From contig NC_044980.1 in assembly GCF_008728515.1 (NCBI RefSeq), positions 30,892,290-30,956,289 of the forward strand: a DNA stretch of 64,000 nucleotides. Direction: 5' to 3'. The stretch is from Papio anubis. Taxonomy: Eukaryota > Chordata > Mammalia > Primates > Cercopithecidae. Positions 52,956-63,774 of the stretch are shown here, in pieces. The notes beneath the pieces were generated by a model, which worked only from the letters and a program-made list of their open reading frames with translations, was not told the origin of the DNA and did no database searches. The stretch's first letter is position 1. Each line of letters starts with the position of its first letter. Made by a program: the position numbers and the translations under genes.

Positions 52956-53510
52956 AGTGTCATTAGTGCAAAATCCATGCAGAACTTGGATTTTGGAGTT
53001 GGCTGAACTTCTATCCAAATTCTGACTCTGCAGCTTGCTGGTCACCTTGAGCTTGTTTCTGGCTTCTTTGACCCCTAGTTTCCTCATCTATAAAGAATAG
53101 AGATATGGCCAGGCGTGGTGGCTCATGCCTGTGATCTCAGCACTTTGGGAGGCCGAGGCGGGTGGATCACCTGAGATCAGGAGTTCGAGACCAGCCTGGC
53201 CAACATGGTGAAACCCCGTCTCTACTAAAAATACAAAATTAGCTGGGTGTGGTGGTGCATGCCTGTAATCCTAGCTACTTGGAGGCTGAGGCAGGAGAAT
53301 CGCTTGAACCTGGGAGGTGGAGGTTGCAGTGAGCCAGGATTGCGCCATTGCACTTCACCCTGGGCAACAAAAGCAAAACTCCCATCTCAAAAAAAGAAAG
53401 AAAAGAATAGAGATATAAGAGGCTACCTCATTAGGTTGTTGTGGAAATTAAAGGAGATAACCTGTTTGCAAAGCACCTAGTACAGTGTCTGTCGTGGAGG
53501 AAATCTTCAT
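52956..53510 (+). mobile_element. MIR, plus, split by AluS
   Basis: 'ttggagttggctgaacttc', 'attctgactctgcagcttgc', 'gtttcctcatctataaagaatag', then after the Alu 'acctcattaggttgttgtgg' and 'caaagcacctagtacagtgtc' give a near-complete MIR. Confidence 0.88.
53107..53401 (+). mobile_element. AluS, plus, inside MIR
   Basis: Perfect 15-bp TSD 'aaagaatagagatat' at 53092-53106 and 53402-53416. Confidence 0.96.
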
Positions 53511-54164
53511 TTAAAATAAAAAATGCATGTTGTAAAAAGAAAAAAGACACACAAAAAAGTACATGTTGCAACAATTTCCAGCCATGCCTTGTGATAGTAA
53601 CTGTTGTTTGAGAAGCTCTTGCCAGCTGCCGAGTCTCTCTGGGATGCCTCCAAGCCTTAGCATTCAAGCTGGGGTCAGAGCAGCTAAAGGCATTTGTAGA
53701 CACCAGGGTCCGTGCCAGATGTTCATCATGGATTGATATTGGTAAAGGGATCTGGACTGCCCTTCTTCCTAAAACAAAACCAGCAAGGCTCATTCCTTGT
53801 GGCTTTGCACCAGAATTTGCCATCCAACCTAATTAAAGGGCAGAGGGTCCATGTGCACACTACTAAACCAGAACACGTACTGTACCCCGAGCTACTGTGT
53901 ATATGTGTGTCAGGGGTTGGGAAGGAAAGTTAAAAACAGAGGAGAGGGTCTCTTTGCTCTTCTTACCTAGGGGGAGCTTTTCAGTGAGCTCCTGCATAAA
54001 GACCCCAAAGCAGAAGCAAGTCTATGCTTGACTGCACATGTGGCTTAAGCCAAGGGGGACTTTAAAGGATACGCACAAGCTGGAGCGTGTGCAAAAGAAG
54101 CATTTCCCTGGAGCTGTCGGTGCAGAGAGGTGGAGGGAGGTAGCGGTCACTCCTGAACTGTGAC
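53511..54164. other. Unique sequence, no gene recognised
   Basis: About 650 bp, A-rich at its start; no repeat identified. Confidence 0.5.
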
Positions 54165-54282
54165 TCAGGGTGGGTGTCTGCTGCGGTCTCCACCCACTTC
54201 CTCTGTGACCCTGAACTAGCCATGCCTCCCCGACAAGCCTCAGTGTCCTCATCTATAAAATGAGCCAGATGGAACCTGTGAA
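54165..54282 (+). mobile_element. MIR core, plus
   Basis: 'cacccacttcctctgtgaccc' to 'cagtgtcctcatctataaaatg'. Confidence 0.72.
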
Positions 54283-54764
54283 CTGGAAGGCCACCGAGAA
54301 CTTCAGCACGACCAGCCCCTCCCCGATCCATGATTGCCCGTGGCTGGAGCAGTGTGAGGGTTATCTGCTGCAGGCCTGCAGGCTTGCCTTTGTGAATCTG
54401 AGCCAGTCACTGGCTGCAGCTCTCAAAGTCACCAGCCTCAGAAGGAGGGGGAGTTTGCCCTTTGTATTCTTTAAAAATAGAATAACAAATAGACAACACT
54501 TGGAACCTTTGAGTCTGGAAGTCGGTAATTAACTTGAGTTCTTGAGAAATTGTACATGTCAGCTTAAAAGAGGGAGGTTGGTGGTGAGCTGAGGGCTAGG
54601 CTGTGGGTGATCAGAAGTGTGGCGTCTCAGTCCAGGATGCAGGTCCCTGACTCAGGTTGGACATGGTAAGGCCAGGGTACTTGCAGGGATCAGTGTGAGA
54701 ACCCAGAGTCCTGAGGAGCACTTATAGTTGCCGTGGAATGGGTCCCGTGAACAGATCATCCTGG
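54283..54764. other. Unique sequence
   Basis: No repeat; includes 'gtcggtaattaacttgag'. Confidence 0.45.
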
Positions 54765-55330
54765 TTATCTGTTGCTGCAGTACAACCCACTCCAAACTCA
54801 GCGGCTTAAGAGAATAGTTATTTTATTGCTTATGATTATTTGGGCCAGGAATTTGGGGAGAATTTGGTGGGTCAGTTCCCTGCCTCACATGGCATTGACC
54901 AGGTTTCTTGGTGGAATTCAGCTCATGTCTGGGCTGGTCCAGAAGTCCTAGGAATGTTTTGCTCTCAGGTCAGAGACCTTGGCAATGAGGAGCTGGATGA
55001 CTGGGTTCAGCTGGGGCACTGAGATGGCTGGGCCTGTCTCTCTCTCTCTCTCTTCCTCTCTCTCTTTCTCCCTATAGTCACAGGGCCTCTCCTTTTCCAT
55101 CCAGTCTCTCCAGGTGGCCTCTGGAATGGGGTCGCTAGATTTCTTACATGGCGGCTCATGGCTCCCAAGAGAGAGTAAGCAAACCTGCTGATTCTTCTAA
55201 AGGTTAGGACCCACATGGCATGCTGCATTTGTGCCATATTCCATTGGCCGAGCAGCCACAGAGCAGCTCGGATTGAAAGGAGTGGAGGAATACACTTTGC
55301 CTCTCGATAGAGAAGTGACGTGTGTGCACA
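54765..55330 (-). mobile_element. LTR-type repeat, minus (family uncertain)
   Basis: 'ttatctgttgctgcagtacaac', 'aaactcagcggcttaagaga', 'ttgggccaggaatttgggg', 'gaattcagctcatgtctggg', 'cgctagatttcttacatggcgg' and 'gccatattccattggccgag' keep the order of a reversed MaLR/ERV-type LTR. A (CT)n tract lies at 55037-55070. Confidence 0.5.
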
Positions 55331-56040
55331 GAAGAGCGCAGGAATTGAAGGCAGCTGTCTTTGAGGATAAAGCTGGAAAAGGATTTGGAGTCTGGGGTCG
55401 CGTTAAGGGCAATGGAGGGTAATGATGCCAGAGGGTCTTTGCATGTGCAAGGGTGTCAGCCTAACTGTGCCAGAAGATCAAAACTCCTGACTGCAGGAGT
55501 GAGATGTACCCAACATGAGCCTTCTTTGTTCCTTGCATTCTATAGTAAATAATTCTGACCCGGTGATCTGCTAACTCTGACTATGGCTGCCTGGACCACA
55601 GTGTTGAGAAGGATTCTGAGACCATGTCAAGCTTTAGTGCCATGATGGACTGGTCATGTTTCTCTTGGGTATGGAATTGAGGAGTGGCCTTGTGCCGTTT
55701 AGATTTATTCCATACCTGGGTCTGATCATGCTGTGGTCTCACCAGAAGGGAGACAGGTATATTCATTGGCCTTAACATTTGCCATGTGTTTTCCCAAATG
55801 CCCCGTTTGCAGGGCTGGCTTCCTTCTCAGTGACTGCCTGCAGCCTGCCTGGCCTTCTAGGTCTGCCTCCTTCTCCAGGCTCTGCTGGAGGACCCTAGCT
55901 TCTGGATTTCTATAACCTTGGGCTAAGTGATTTTACCCCGTGAGATACTACCGTGCATTGTTAATTATCTTTTCATCTGCATACTAATTATTCCCAATTA
56001 GGCTGCTTGATAATTGAAATCAAAAATCCTTCTTGGTATC
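55331..56040. other. Unique sequence, no gene recognised
   Basis: Ordinary sequence up to the MLT1A0 insertion site. Confidence 0.5.
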
Positions 56041-56723
56041 TGCTGTGGTTTGCATATTTGCGCCCTGCAAATCTCATGTTGAAATTTGATCCCTAATGTT
56101 GGGCCTAACTGGAGGTGTTGGGGTCATGGAGGTGCATCCATCATGAATGGCTTGGTGCTGTCCTTGTGGTAATAGTGAGTTCTTCGTCTATTAGTTCCTG
56201 TGGGAGCTGACTGTTAAAAAGAGCCTGGCACCTCTCTCCCCTCTCTTTTGCTGCTTCTGTCACCATGTGATCTCTACATGACAGCTCCCCCCCTTTTTTT
56301 TTTTAAAGGCAGAGTCTCACTCTGTCCGCCAGGCTGAAGTGCAGTGGTGCAATCTTAGGTTCAAGTGATTCTTCTGCCTCAGCCTCCCGAGTAGCTGGGA
56401 CTACAGGCGCGTGCCACCACACAGAGCTAATTTTGTATTTTTAATAGAGAAGGAGTTTCACCATGTTGGCTAGGCTGGTCTCCTGACCTCAGATTGTCCA
56501 CCTGCCTTGGCCTCCCAAAGCGCTGGGATTACAGGCAGGAGCCGCCGTGCCTGGCTACTCCACTTTTCATTCTACCATGAGCAGAAGCATCTTGATCACC
56601 AGATGCTGATGCCAGCACCATGCTTCTCATATAGCCTGCAGAACGATGGGCCAAATAAACCTCTTTTCTTTATAAATCACCCAGCCTCAGATATTCCTTT
56701 ATAGTAACACAAATGGACTGAGA
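56041..56723 (+). mobile_element. MLT1A0-type MaLR LTR, plus, split by Alu
   Basis: 'tgctgtggtttgcatatttg', 'ctcatgttgaaatttgatcc', 'aatggcttggtgctgtccttg', 'ttaaaaagagcctggcacc', then after the Alu 'ccaaataaacctcttttc' and 'cccagcctcagatattcc'. The duplication 'tggtatc' at 56034-56040 and 56724-56730 marks both ends. Confidence 0.92.
56290..56556 (-). mobile_element. AluS, minus, internally deleted
   Basis: Right arm jumps from 'gtgcaatctta' to 'ggttcaagtg', so about 25 bases are missing; 'aactcctgacctc' is also shortened. Confidence 0.9.
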
Positions 56724-56730
56724 TGGTATC

Positions 56731-57458
56731 CATCCTTCTGATACCTAGTAAGTACACTGGCATTTCTCCTGAATGGCAGTGACTAAAGACAGGTATCAGA
56801 AGATTTGAATATATTGAATCTGTCTTTCCCTGCAAACAGGCATCGATGATAGAAACAGGTTTGTAGCCACTAGGTTGGCTCAGTAAGTTTTACCAGGAAA
56901 GTTTACTGGATTGGAAATAAGGGTGGCCAGCTAAGGCTGAAGCAGAACTGTGGGTCAGCTACCCCCAGAGGCTGGTTCCAATTGAGGTTGTCAGGCAACC
57001 AGGGCTGATGCATGAGTGATTCCTAATGCTGTATCTGTGGGTTCCACTTGTGTCTAGGCTTCCACAGTCCTTGTTGTTTGAATGATCATGTAGATACTTC
57101 CATCAATATTCTGGTAGATGGATGGGGGATGTTTAAAGAGTCCAGAGAGGGAAATAGTGTCATTGAGGAGGCAGGAGAAACTTTTGGAGGTGTTATGGGA
57201 ATGGGAACAGGTCATCAAGCATCCCTATTATGCAACCTCATACCGTCCAAGGAAAGGTTTTGTTTCTTTTTGCTGCTGGAGAGCTAATGTTTATCTGGTG
57301 CTTATAATCCCATACCTGCAACTCAAAATTGAGAAAGTGGATTTGGCAGAATTCCTTTGAGTCATGTACTGCTCTATTTGAGTTCATCTATTTGGGCATA
57401 TAAAGTCCCTAGAGACAATGTTAAGAAACAGACACATAGTTTATGTTACTTTATTTCT
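56731..57458. other. Unique sequence, no gene recognised
   Basis: No repeat or gene feature identified. Confidence 0.5.
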
Positions 57459-57475
57459 AGAAATAAAATGCCTGG

Positions 57476-57797
57476 GGCCAGTGCGGTGGCTCAGGCCTGT
57501 AATCCCAGTACTTTGGGGCCCGAGGAGGCAGGCAGATCGAGGTCCAGGGTGGAGGCCATCCCGGCTAACACTGTGAGACCCCGTCTTTACTAAAAATACA
57601 AAAAAATTAGCCAGGCATGGTGGTGGGCGCCTGCAGTCCCAGCTACTCAGGAGGCTGAGGCAGGAGAATGGAGTGAACCCAGAGGTGGAGCTTGCAGTGG
57701 CAGGCAGAGATAGCAGAGTGCACTCCAGCCCTGGGTGATAGGCGAGACTCCATCTCAAAAAAAAAAAAAAAAAAGAAAAAAGAAAAAGAAAAGAAAA
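57476..57797 (+). mobile_element. AluY, plus, with a (GAAAA)n tail
   Basis: Perfect 17-bp TSD 'agaaataaaatgcctgg' at 57459-57475 and 57798-57814. The tail is an A-run plus GAAAA repeats. Confidence 0.95.
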
Positions 57798-57814
57798 AGA
57801 AATAAAATGCCTGG

Positions 57815-59222
57815 TTCTGTGGAAACTGGGTTGGTCCATGGGTTGATAGGGCAAGGTGGGAAAAGTCAACATCTTAATTTTGGGCAGGACTCTTAGACAT
57901 CTGACTTCTGTCTGTTCCTCTCCGGTTTCAGGTAGAGAGGGCTTTGTAGTAGAGGGCTTTATAGAAGAAATTTCTTGAAGAAACTAATTCTTCAAGATTA
58001 GATTGGTTCTTCCCTGGAGACAAACACCCATGGCTGACATACCTGGGAAGGTTCATAGGTTTTTGGATGCCCCATGGGAAAGTCATGCTTCTTCCTGGTC
58101 TAGTGATTCTATGGGTCACCCAGCATCCCCACTGAGTTTCCTTGTGCACATCCAGGAACCAAATAAATCAGGATCTATTTTGTGATCATTAAGAGACAGA
58201 GGCAATTAATGTTATTTATGACATACTAGAAGCCAGATGACATCTTAAAGTAAATTCAGACTCATCAAAGGAAGATAAAATTATATGTAGCTCAGCCACA
58301 ATGTCAAATGAATTAATTTTATTGACTTTTTGGTAGCTGGTCGCCTAAAAGTTGTTCACTAGAAAAGCCACTTAGTCACAGACTCCATTTTACTAACTGC
58401 TAGGAACAACAGCAGTAACAAGTATAATTTGTTGAGCGTTCAAGTATAATTTGTTGATCCGCTGTGGCCACTGTGCCACATGCTTTGTGTACCCACGACC
58501 TCATTTCATCATTCTGGACTAATGGGAGCTTCTGATGCCACCATTAAGAAATAGATACCATAAAAGAGCTGATTCCTTCATCTCTTTGTTGGTTTACATG
58601 GCTTTTGTGAAGTCATTCCTGAAAAGGTTGATTCTTGACTTTGATGTAGCAAACATTGACTGAATCTTCCTGCATTCTCTCAGCCCGTGCAAAGCTCTAC
58701 AGGGCATATGGAGAAGGCCCCTCTTCTGCTATTTCTTTGCTCTTCATTCTTGCCCCAAATCCATGATCTCACAGTAGATTAGGGACTGCCTGTATATGAA
58801 TTTGGCCCATCTTCTCCCCAAACTAGCTTTCTCTCTCACTTCCATTCAATTTCAACATAATGACAGATAGAACCAACACCTCTTTCCCTCTTTTGAAGAG
58901 GATGTACTTTGCACTGCTTGGAAGGAATGAGTTGTTAATTTACAGTTACTGAATGCTTATTCACATTCAGCCATCTGTTTTAAAATGTACCCGGGTTTTG
59001 TTTTAATCAGGTATGGCGAGAGACACAGACATGGAAATGGCTGTCATGAAGAAAGAAGCTTATACTCACAGATCCTTAGAAACAGAGGCCTAGAACACCA
59101 CACGGGGCCACACCTGGACACACTGGGTCAGGAGGCAGAAAGAAATTGAGGGGAAAGTGTGGGGAAATGTCTTTATTGTGGTTTTTGAGGCAAGGAATGG
59201 GCAAGGCAGGGTTAGCAGGTTT
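57815..59222. other. Unique sequence with a 22-bp tandem duplication
   Basis: No gene recognised over 1.4 kb. 'caagtataatttgttga' occurs at 58419 and 58441 as adjacent copies. 58435-58545 has faint MIR-like wording ('gccacatgctttgtgtac'). Confidence 0.5.
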
Positions 59223-59238
59223 AGGATTGGCAAGTTTG

Positions 59239-59547
59239 TTGTAGGCCAGGCGCGGTGGCTCACACCTGTAATCCCAGCACTTTGGGAGGCTGAGGCAGGC
59301 AGATCACTTGAGGTCGACGGAGTTCGAGACCAGCCTAGCCAACATGGTGAAACCCTGTCTCTACTAAAAATACAAAAATTAGCCGGGCGTGGCAGCGCGC
59401 ACCTGTAGTCCCAGCTACTGGGGAGGCTAAGGCAGGACAGCTGCTTGAATCCAGGAGGTAGAGGTTGCAGTGAGCTGAGATTGTGCCACGGCACTCCAGC
59501 CTGTGTGACAGAGTGAGACTCAGTTTCAGAAAAATACGAAAAATAGA
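59239..59547 (+). mobile_element. AluS, plus
   Basis: TSD 'attggcaagtttg' at 59226-59238 and 59548-59560. Confidence 0.95.
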
Positions 59548-59747
59548 ATTGGCAAGTTTGAATAATTTTAGTGGCCTTTGGGGCACAGGGGCTGTCCCTA
59601 GTGGTTTGATACCTGGCCCTGGAATGATTAGGGCAGGGGGCTGGCTCTGTGTGAGAGTTCCATCAAAGAGGTAGTTGGTGGGGAGGTGGGTGGCGGTGAG
59701 AGGGGGTAGGAAGGCCTCTTGATTGATCGGTTAACATACGAAAGGTG

Positions 59748-60047
59748 GCCGGGGCGGTGCTCACGCCTGTAATCCCAGCACTTTGGCAGGCCGAGGAGGG
59801 TGGATCACGAGGTCAGGAGTTCAAGACCAGCCTGGCCGAGATGGTGAAACCCCATCTCTACTAAAAATACAAAAAAATTAGCCGGGTGCAATGGCAGGCG
59901 CCTGTAATCCCAATTTACTTGGGAGGCTGAGGCCGGAGAATCGCTTGAACTCGGGGGGAGGTTGCAGGGGGCTGAGATCGTGCCAACTGCACTCCAGCCT
60001 GGGTGACAGAGTGAGACTCCATCTCAGAAAACAAACAAACAAAAAAC
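59748..60047 (+). mobile_element. AluS, plus
   Basis: TSD 'cata(c/t)gaaaggtg' at 59735-59747 and 60048-60060. The head 'ggccggggcggtgctcac' is shortened. Confidence 0.95.
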
Positions 60048-60215
60048 CATATGAAAGGTGTACTGAAGGCAAGTGGTTTGTTATCTCTAAGAATTGGCTA
60101 GCTCTAGGAGAGGAAGTCTCTCCCCAGGCAACAAGGCCCCAGATGCCAAAACATTAAGAATACAGAAAATAAGAAAAAAGAGTCAATAGATCATTCTTTA
60201 AAATATTTACCCAAG

Positions 60216-60518
60216 CCGGGCGCGGTGGCTCACGCCTGTAATCCCAGCACTTTGGGAGGCTGAAGTGGGCGGATCACGAGGTCAGGAGATCGAGACCATC
60301 CTGGCTCGATTTTTAGTAGAAACCCCATCTCTACTAAAAATACAAAAAATTAGCCGGGCGTGGTGGCGGGCGCCTGTAGTCCCAGCTGCCCGGGAGGCTG
60401 AGGCAGGAGAATGGCGTGAACCTAGAAGGTGGAGCTTGCAGCGAGCCGAGATCGCGCCACTGCACTCCGGCCTGGGTGACAGAGCCAGACTCCATCTCAA
60501 AAAAAAAAAAAAAAAAAA
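60216..60518 (+). mobile_element. AluY, plus, with an internal hairpin scar
   Basis: TSD 'atttacccaag' at 60205-60215 and 60519-60529. Otherwise close to AluY, but the usual 'aacacggtg' after 'cctggct' is replaced by 'cgatttttagtag', the inverse of the downstream 'ctactaaaaat'. Confidence 0.95.
60309..60341. repeat. Perfect 11-bp inverted repeat with 11-nt loop
   Basis: 'atttttagtag' (60309-60319) and 'ctactaaaaat' (60331-60341) are exact reverse complements around 'aaaccccatct'. Confidence 0.97.
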
Positions 60519-60529
60519 ATTTACCCAAG

Positions 60530-61782
60530 AGACAGTGCGTATTGGGTGCCGGTTCTGTGTGGCCTTTGCGAGTCTAGACCCAATGTGGTATTGGAGCTAG
60601 TCCTGGGCGTGTGGGAGGCCCTCAGTTAATGTTTGTTCCATAAGTGCTGAATGAATGCTTCAAACTTGTCACTGGAATATATAGATGTGCCTAAATCGCC
60701 GTCTCTGCCCTCAGGGAGAATGCAGTCTAGCCTGGGAAAGAGATGCGTACATATATTTATTATAACATGATCATTGCCATATTAAAACCCACAGTCATGT
60801 CCAAACCTACTTCTCCTAGGGTCCTTGCTACCAGAGAATGGTGCCAGTAGCTTACCTGGCCATTAAGTCAGAACTTGAGTGATCTTAGCTCCTTACTTGT
60901 CCCTGCTTCCCTGCCCCTTAACCTCCCCAGCCTTCAAGTTTGGTGCATTCTATCTTCTGAAGCTGTCCCTGAATTTGTCCCTTCTCCATCTCCACTGACA
61001 GTAATGAGAGATGCCACGTGGCTGCGCTCCACCAGCCCCTCCTAGAGGCCTGGTTAGAGTGGGAGTCCCCATTCCCGTTGTCCTCTGTGCCACGCAGAGC
61101 CTGAGCACTAACTCAGAGCAGCTGTCACCAGCTGCATCTGGGAGGGGACAGTGCAGGAGGGAAGGCGGGAGCCCTTCTGGGGACTTTGCCACCCAGGGAG
61201 TCCTGCTTCAGATGCTCTGTCACCTCTGGAAACCACTGTCTCTGGAAGGAGCCTGGAGCCAGCACAAGTCCCAGGGACAAATTTGTGGTAGACAGTTTGA
61301 CTCGGCCCCTCCCACCTCCTCTTTGCCTCTCTTCCTCGCCTCTCTTCTTCTCCTAATTTCCCTTGGGGCTTTCTGAAGGGGTCTGGCTTGACAGTGCTGT
61401 CAGCTCCTCCCTATAACTCATTCTTGCATTAATGGAATTTAAAGGTCACTCTTTCCGCTGGTTTTGGTGCTGTAAAAGAGCAGAGGAAGGAAGGTGAGAT
61501 GCTAAGGAGGGCAGGATGCGTGTGTCAAGGAGTAACTTCCCAGTGGGGATGGCGAGTTGGGAATCTGCTGATTTATGGAGGACAACCCTGTGTGTTTCCC
61601 AGCGCAGGGCTGTAATTTGATTTTCCACCTTCCCAGCCTAGGATGTGAACAATAAACTGAGGAAAGAGCCAGATGGGCCTGGCGGAAGAAGGTTTGGTAG
61701 CCAGAAGCTCCAGTCGGGGTTCCATGGTCTGAGTCTGCAGGCTCCAATTTGAGGCTGGGAGGCCTGAAAGAAAGGCATCTTA
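60530..61782. other. Unique sequence with an L2-like stub
   Basis: 60620-60770 ('aatgtttgttccataagtgc', 'ctctgccctcagggagaatgc') resembles a reversed L2 3' end. 61000-61340 is GC-richer with frames on both strands but no recognised product. Confidence 0.45.
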
Positions 61783-62468
61783 GTCTGCCTGGGCTGCCAT
61801 AACAAAGTACCACAGGCCGTGTGGCTAAACAACAGACATTTATTCTCCTACAGTTCTGGAGGTTGAAAGTCCAAGATCAAGGTATTGGCAGGTTTGGTTT
61901 CTTCTGAGGCCTCTCTCCTTGTCTTGCAGACGGCCACCTTCTTGCTCTGTCCTCTTCTGTGCTTATGCATCCCTGGTGTTTGTGTCTTAATCTCCTTTTC
62001 TTATTAAGCCACTAGTCAGGTTGGATTAGGGCCCACTCTAACAACCTTTTTTTTTTTTTTGAGACGGAGTCTTGTTCTGTCGCCAGGCTGGAGTGCAGTG
62101 GCACGATCTTGGCTCACTGCAACCTCTGCCTCCTGGGTTCAAGTGATTCTCCTGCCTCAGCCTCCCCAGTAGCTGGGATTACAGGCGCATGCCACCACAC
62201 CCAGCTACTTTTTTGTATTTTAGTAGAGACGGGGTTTCACCGTGTTGGCCAGGATGGTCTCGATCTCCTGACGTCATGATCCACCCACCTCAGCCTCCCA
62301 AAGTGCTGGGATGACAGATGTGAGCCACAGTGCCCTGCATAACAGCCTCATTTTAACTCAGTGACCTCTTTAAAGACCCTATCTCTAAATACAATCACAT
62401 TCTGAGGTACTAGAAGTTAGTTTCAACATATGAATTTGTGGCAGGGGTCACAATTCAGCTTGTAACAA
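61783..62468 (-). mobile_element. MLT1-type MaLR LTR, minus, split by Alu
   Basis: 'gtctgcctgggctgccataac', 'cagttctggaggttgaaagtcc', 'gtcttgcagacggccacctt', then after the Alu 'ccctatctctaaatacaatc', 'caacatatgaatttgtggc' and 'cacaattcagcttgtaac'. Confidence 0.88.
62049..62339 (-). mobile_element. AluS/Y, minus
   Basis: Complete Alu. Flanks 'taaca(a/g)cct' form the TSD. Confidence 0.92.
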
Positions 62469-63084
62469 GTGGGTAGCACAGTGTTAGGAAGGCCTTTGAA
62501 TTGCTGTTCTCACAAATATTCAGGTGGCCAATAATTTGTGAGTCAATGGTGTCCATTCAATAAAATGTTGAGTCATTGGATTCCACTATCTGATCTAAGA
62601 GCAATTTTACTAGCGGAAAATAGGATGCTGTGTGAAGTGTGCAATCTATTAAGTAAAATTCCAGCAAACAGAATGGGCACAGAAAAGGGGAAAACTGTTG
62701 AACTAAGCAGACTAGAGGTTTTGAGTTTTTGCTATAATACTTGCTTGCTTGCACAATTATTTTTTCATCCACTGCACTTGCCGACAAAACAGTAGCAGGT
62801 GCCAGAGTTTTAAAGTTTCTGGGTGACAACTTGAAACTGACAAAACTCCTTGTACTAAATAAATTTTCGCTATATATTTGGAAAAACTCACTATTATTCA
62901 GTTTTAGCAATAGAAACATCACTAGTATTCCAAAGGAACATAGTTGGAGAATCATTAAGGGAAGCAAAATCCCTGTGTTTTCTCTAATTAGAAGATTTAG
63001 GGAACAAATAGTACTTTTCAATGATTACAGAAAGAAAGACGATTTGGGAAGCTAATGATTTACAGTCTAGCTTCTCCATCTATT
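62469..63084. other. Repeat-free AT-rich block
   Basis: No repeat recognised. A 154-codon minus frame (62557-63021) and a 104-codon plus frame (62741-63055) overlap. Neither shows a known domain, and AT-rich stop-poor composition can explain them. Confidence 0.45.
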
Positions 63085-63220
63085 TTTTTCATTTAGTAAT
63101 TTAATCAACAATGATTGATTGAGTGCCTTGAATATGCATAACATTTTGCTAGAGACTAGTGATAGAGAAGTAAATGAAACTCAATCTCTGCCTTGAGGAC
63201 CTCAGTTACCAGTTAAGAAT
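63085..63220 (-). mobile_element. L2 3' end, minus
   Basis: 'caacaatgattgattgagtgc', 'agagactagtgatagagaag' and 'aatctctgccttgagg'. A related piece appears at 63665-63770 ('taagctcccagtctaatgg'). Confidence 0.65.
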
Positions 63221-63640
63221 TTTAGTTGCAAAATACAGAATCAGCTCTAGCTGGTTTAAGCAAAGAGGTTATTTATTAAAGCAGCTCCAGCAGAGGCAGA
63301 ATTGACCTGGAAGCAAAGCAGCCAGTCCAGGCAATGCACTGCCCCAGTGGAGATCTTTCACTCATATCAGTGCCCTGGCACCAGTGCTGGATGCTGAGTA
63401 CAAGACACTACTTTAACCTCCTCTGCTGTTGTCTCCTGAAGTTGGGTGTCTGCAACTGCCTTTACCAAAATGGCTTCCAGAAGACGGTGGCTGCTTCACC
63501 TCTCTCCCTGCTGATTGGCAGAGCCCAGATCACATGTCTACATCTTAGCTACAAGGGCAGCTGGTAAAGCAAGTTTCTGCCGTCTGCCTTAAAGATGTGC
63601 AGAATCAGAAGACGGGAGCTTCTGCAAATAGAATGTGGAA
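63221..63640. mobile_element. Dispersed repeat of unassigned family
   Basis: 'gttgcaaaatacagaatcagc', 'ctctagctggtttaagcaaag' and 'cagagcccagatcacatgtc', 'cttagctacaagggcagctgg' recall a common MER/LTR-like repeat. It interrupts an L2. Confidence 0.4.
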
Positions 63641-63774
63641 AGGTAATGGGTAGCCAAAAAGCATAGCAGGTATCCATTCTAAGCTCCCAGTCTAATGGAA
63701 TAAACAGACATATGTTCAGAAACTTCACAACATAGTGAAAAACGAAGCTATACTCGAGGTATGCTTATGGCATG

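Larger units (their letters stand above)
59150..60120. mobile_element. Possible LTR-type repeat hosting two Alus (unassigned)
   Basis: Outside the Alus, 'gtggtttttgaggcaaggaatgg', 'ttttagtggcctttggggcac', 'tggccctggaatgattagg' and 'ttgattgatcggttaacat' recall a dispersed ERV1-related repeat. The name cannot be fixed by eye. Confidence 0.35.

Noticed and set aside
55024..55079. Strong polypyrimidine tract with 'ctatag' as a splice acceptor
   Set aside because: The tract is a (CT)n repeat inside an LTR-like relic, with no exon recognised after it.
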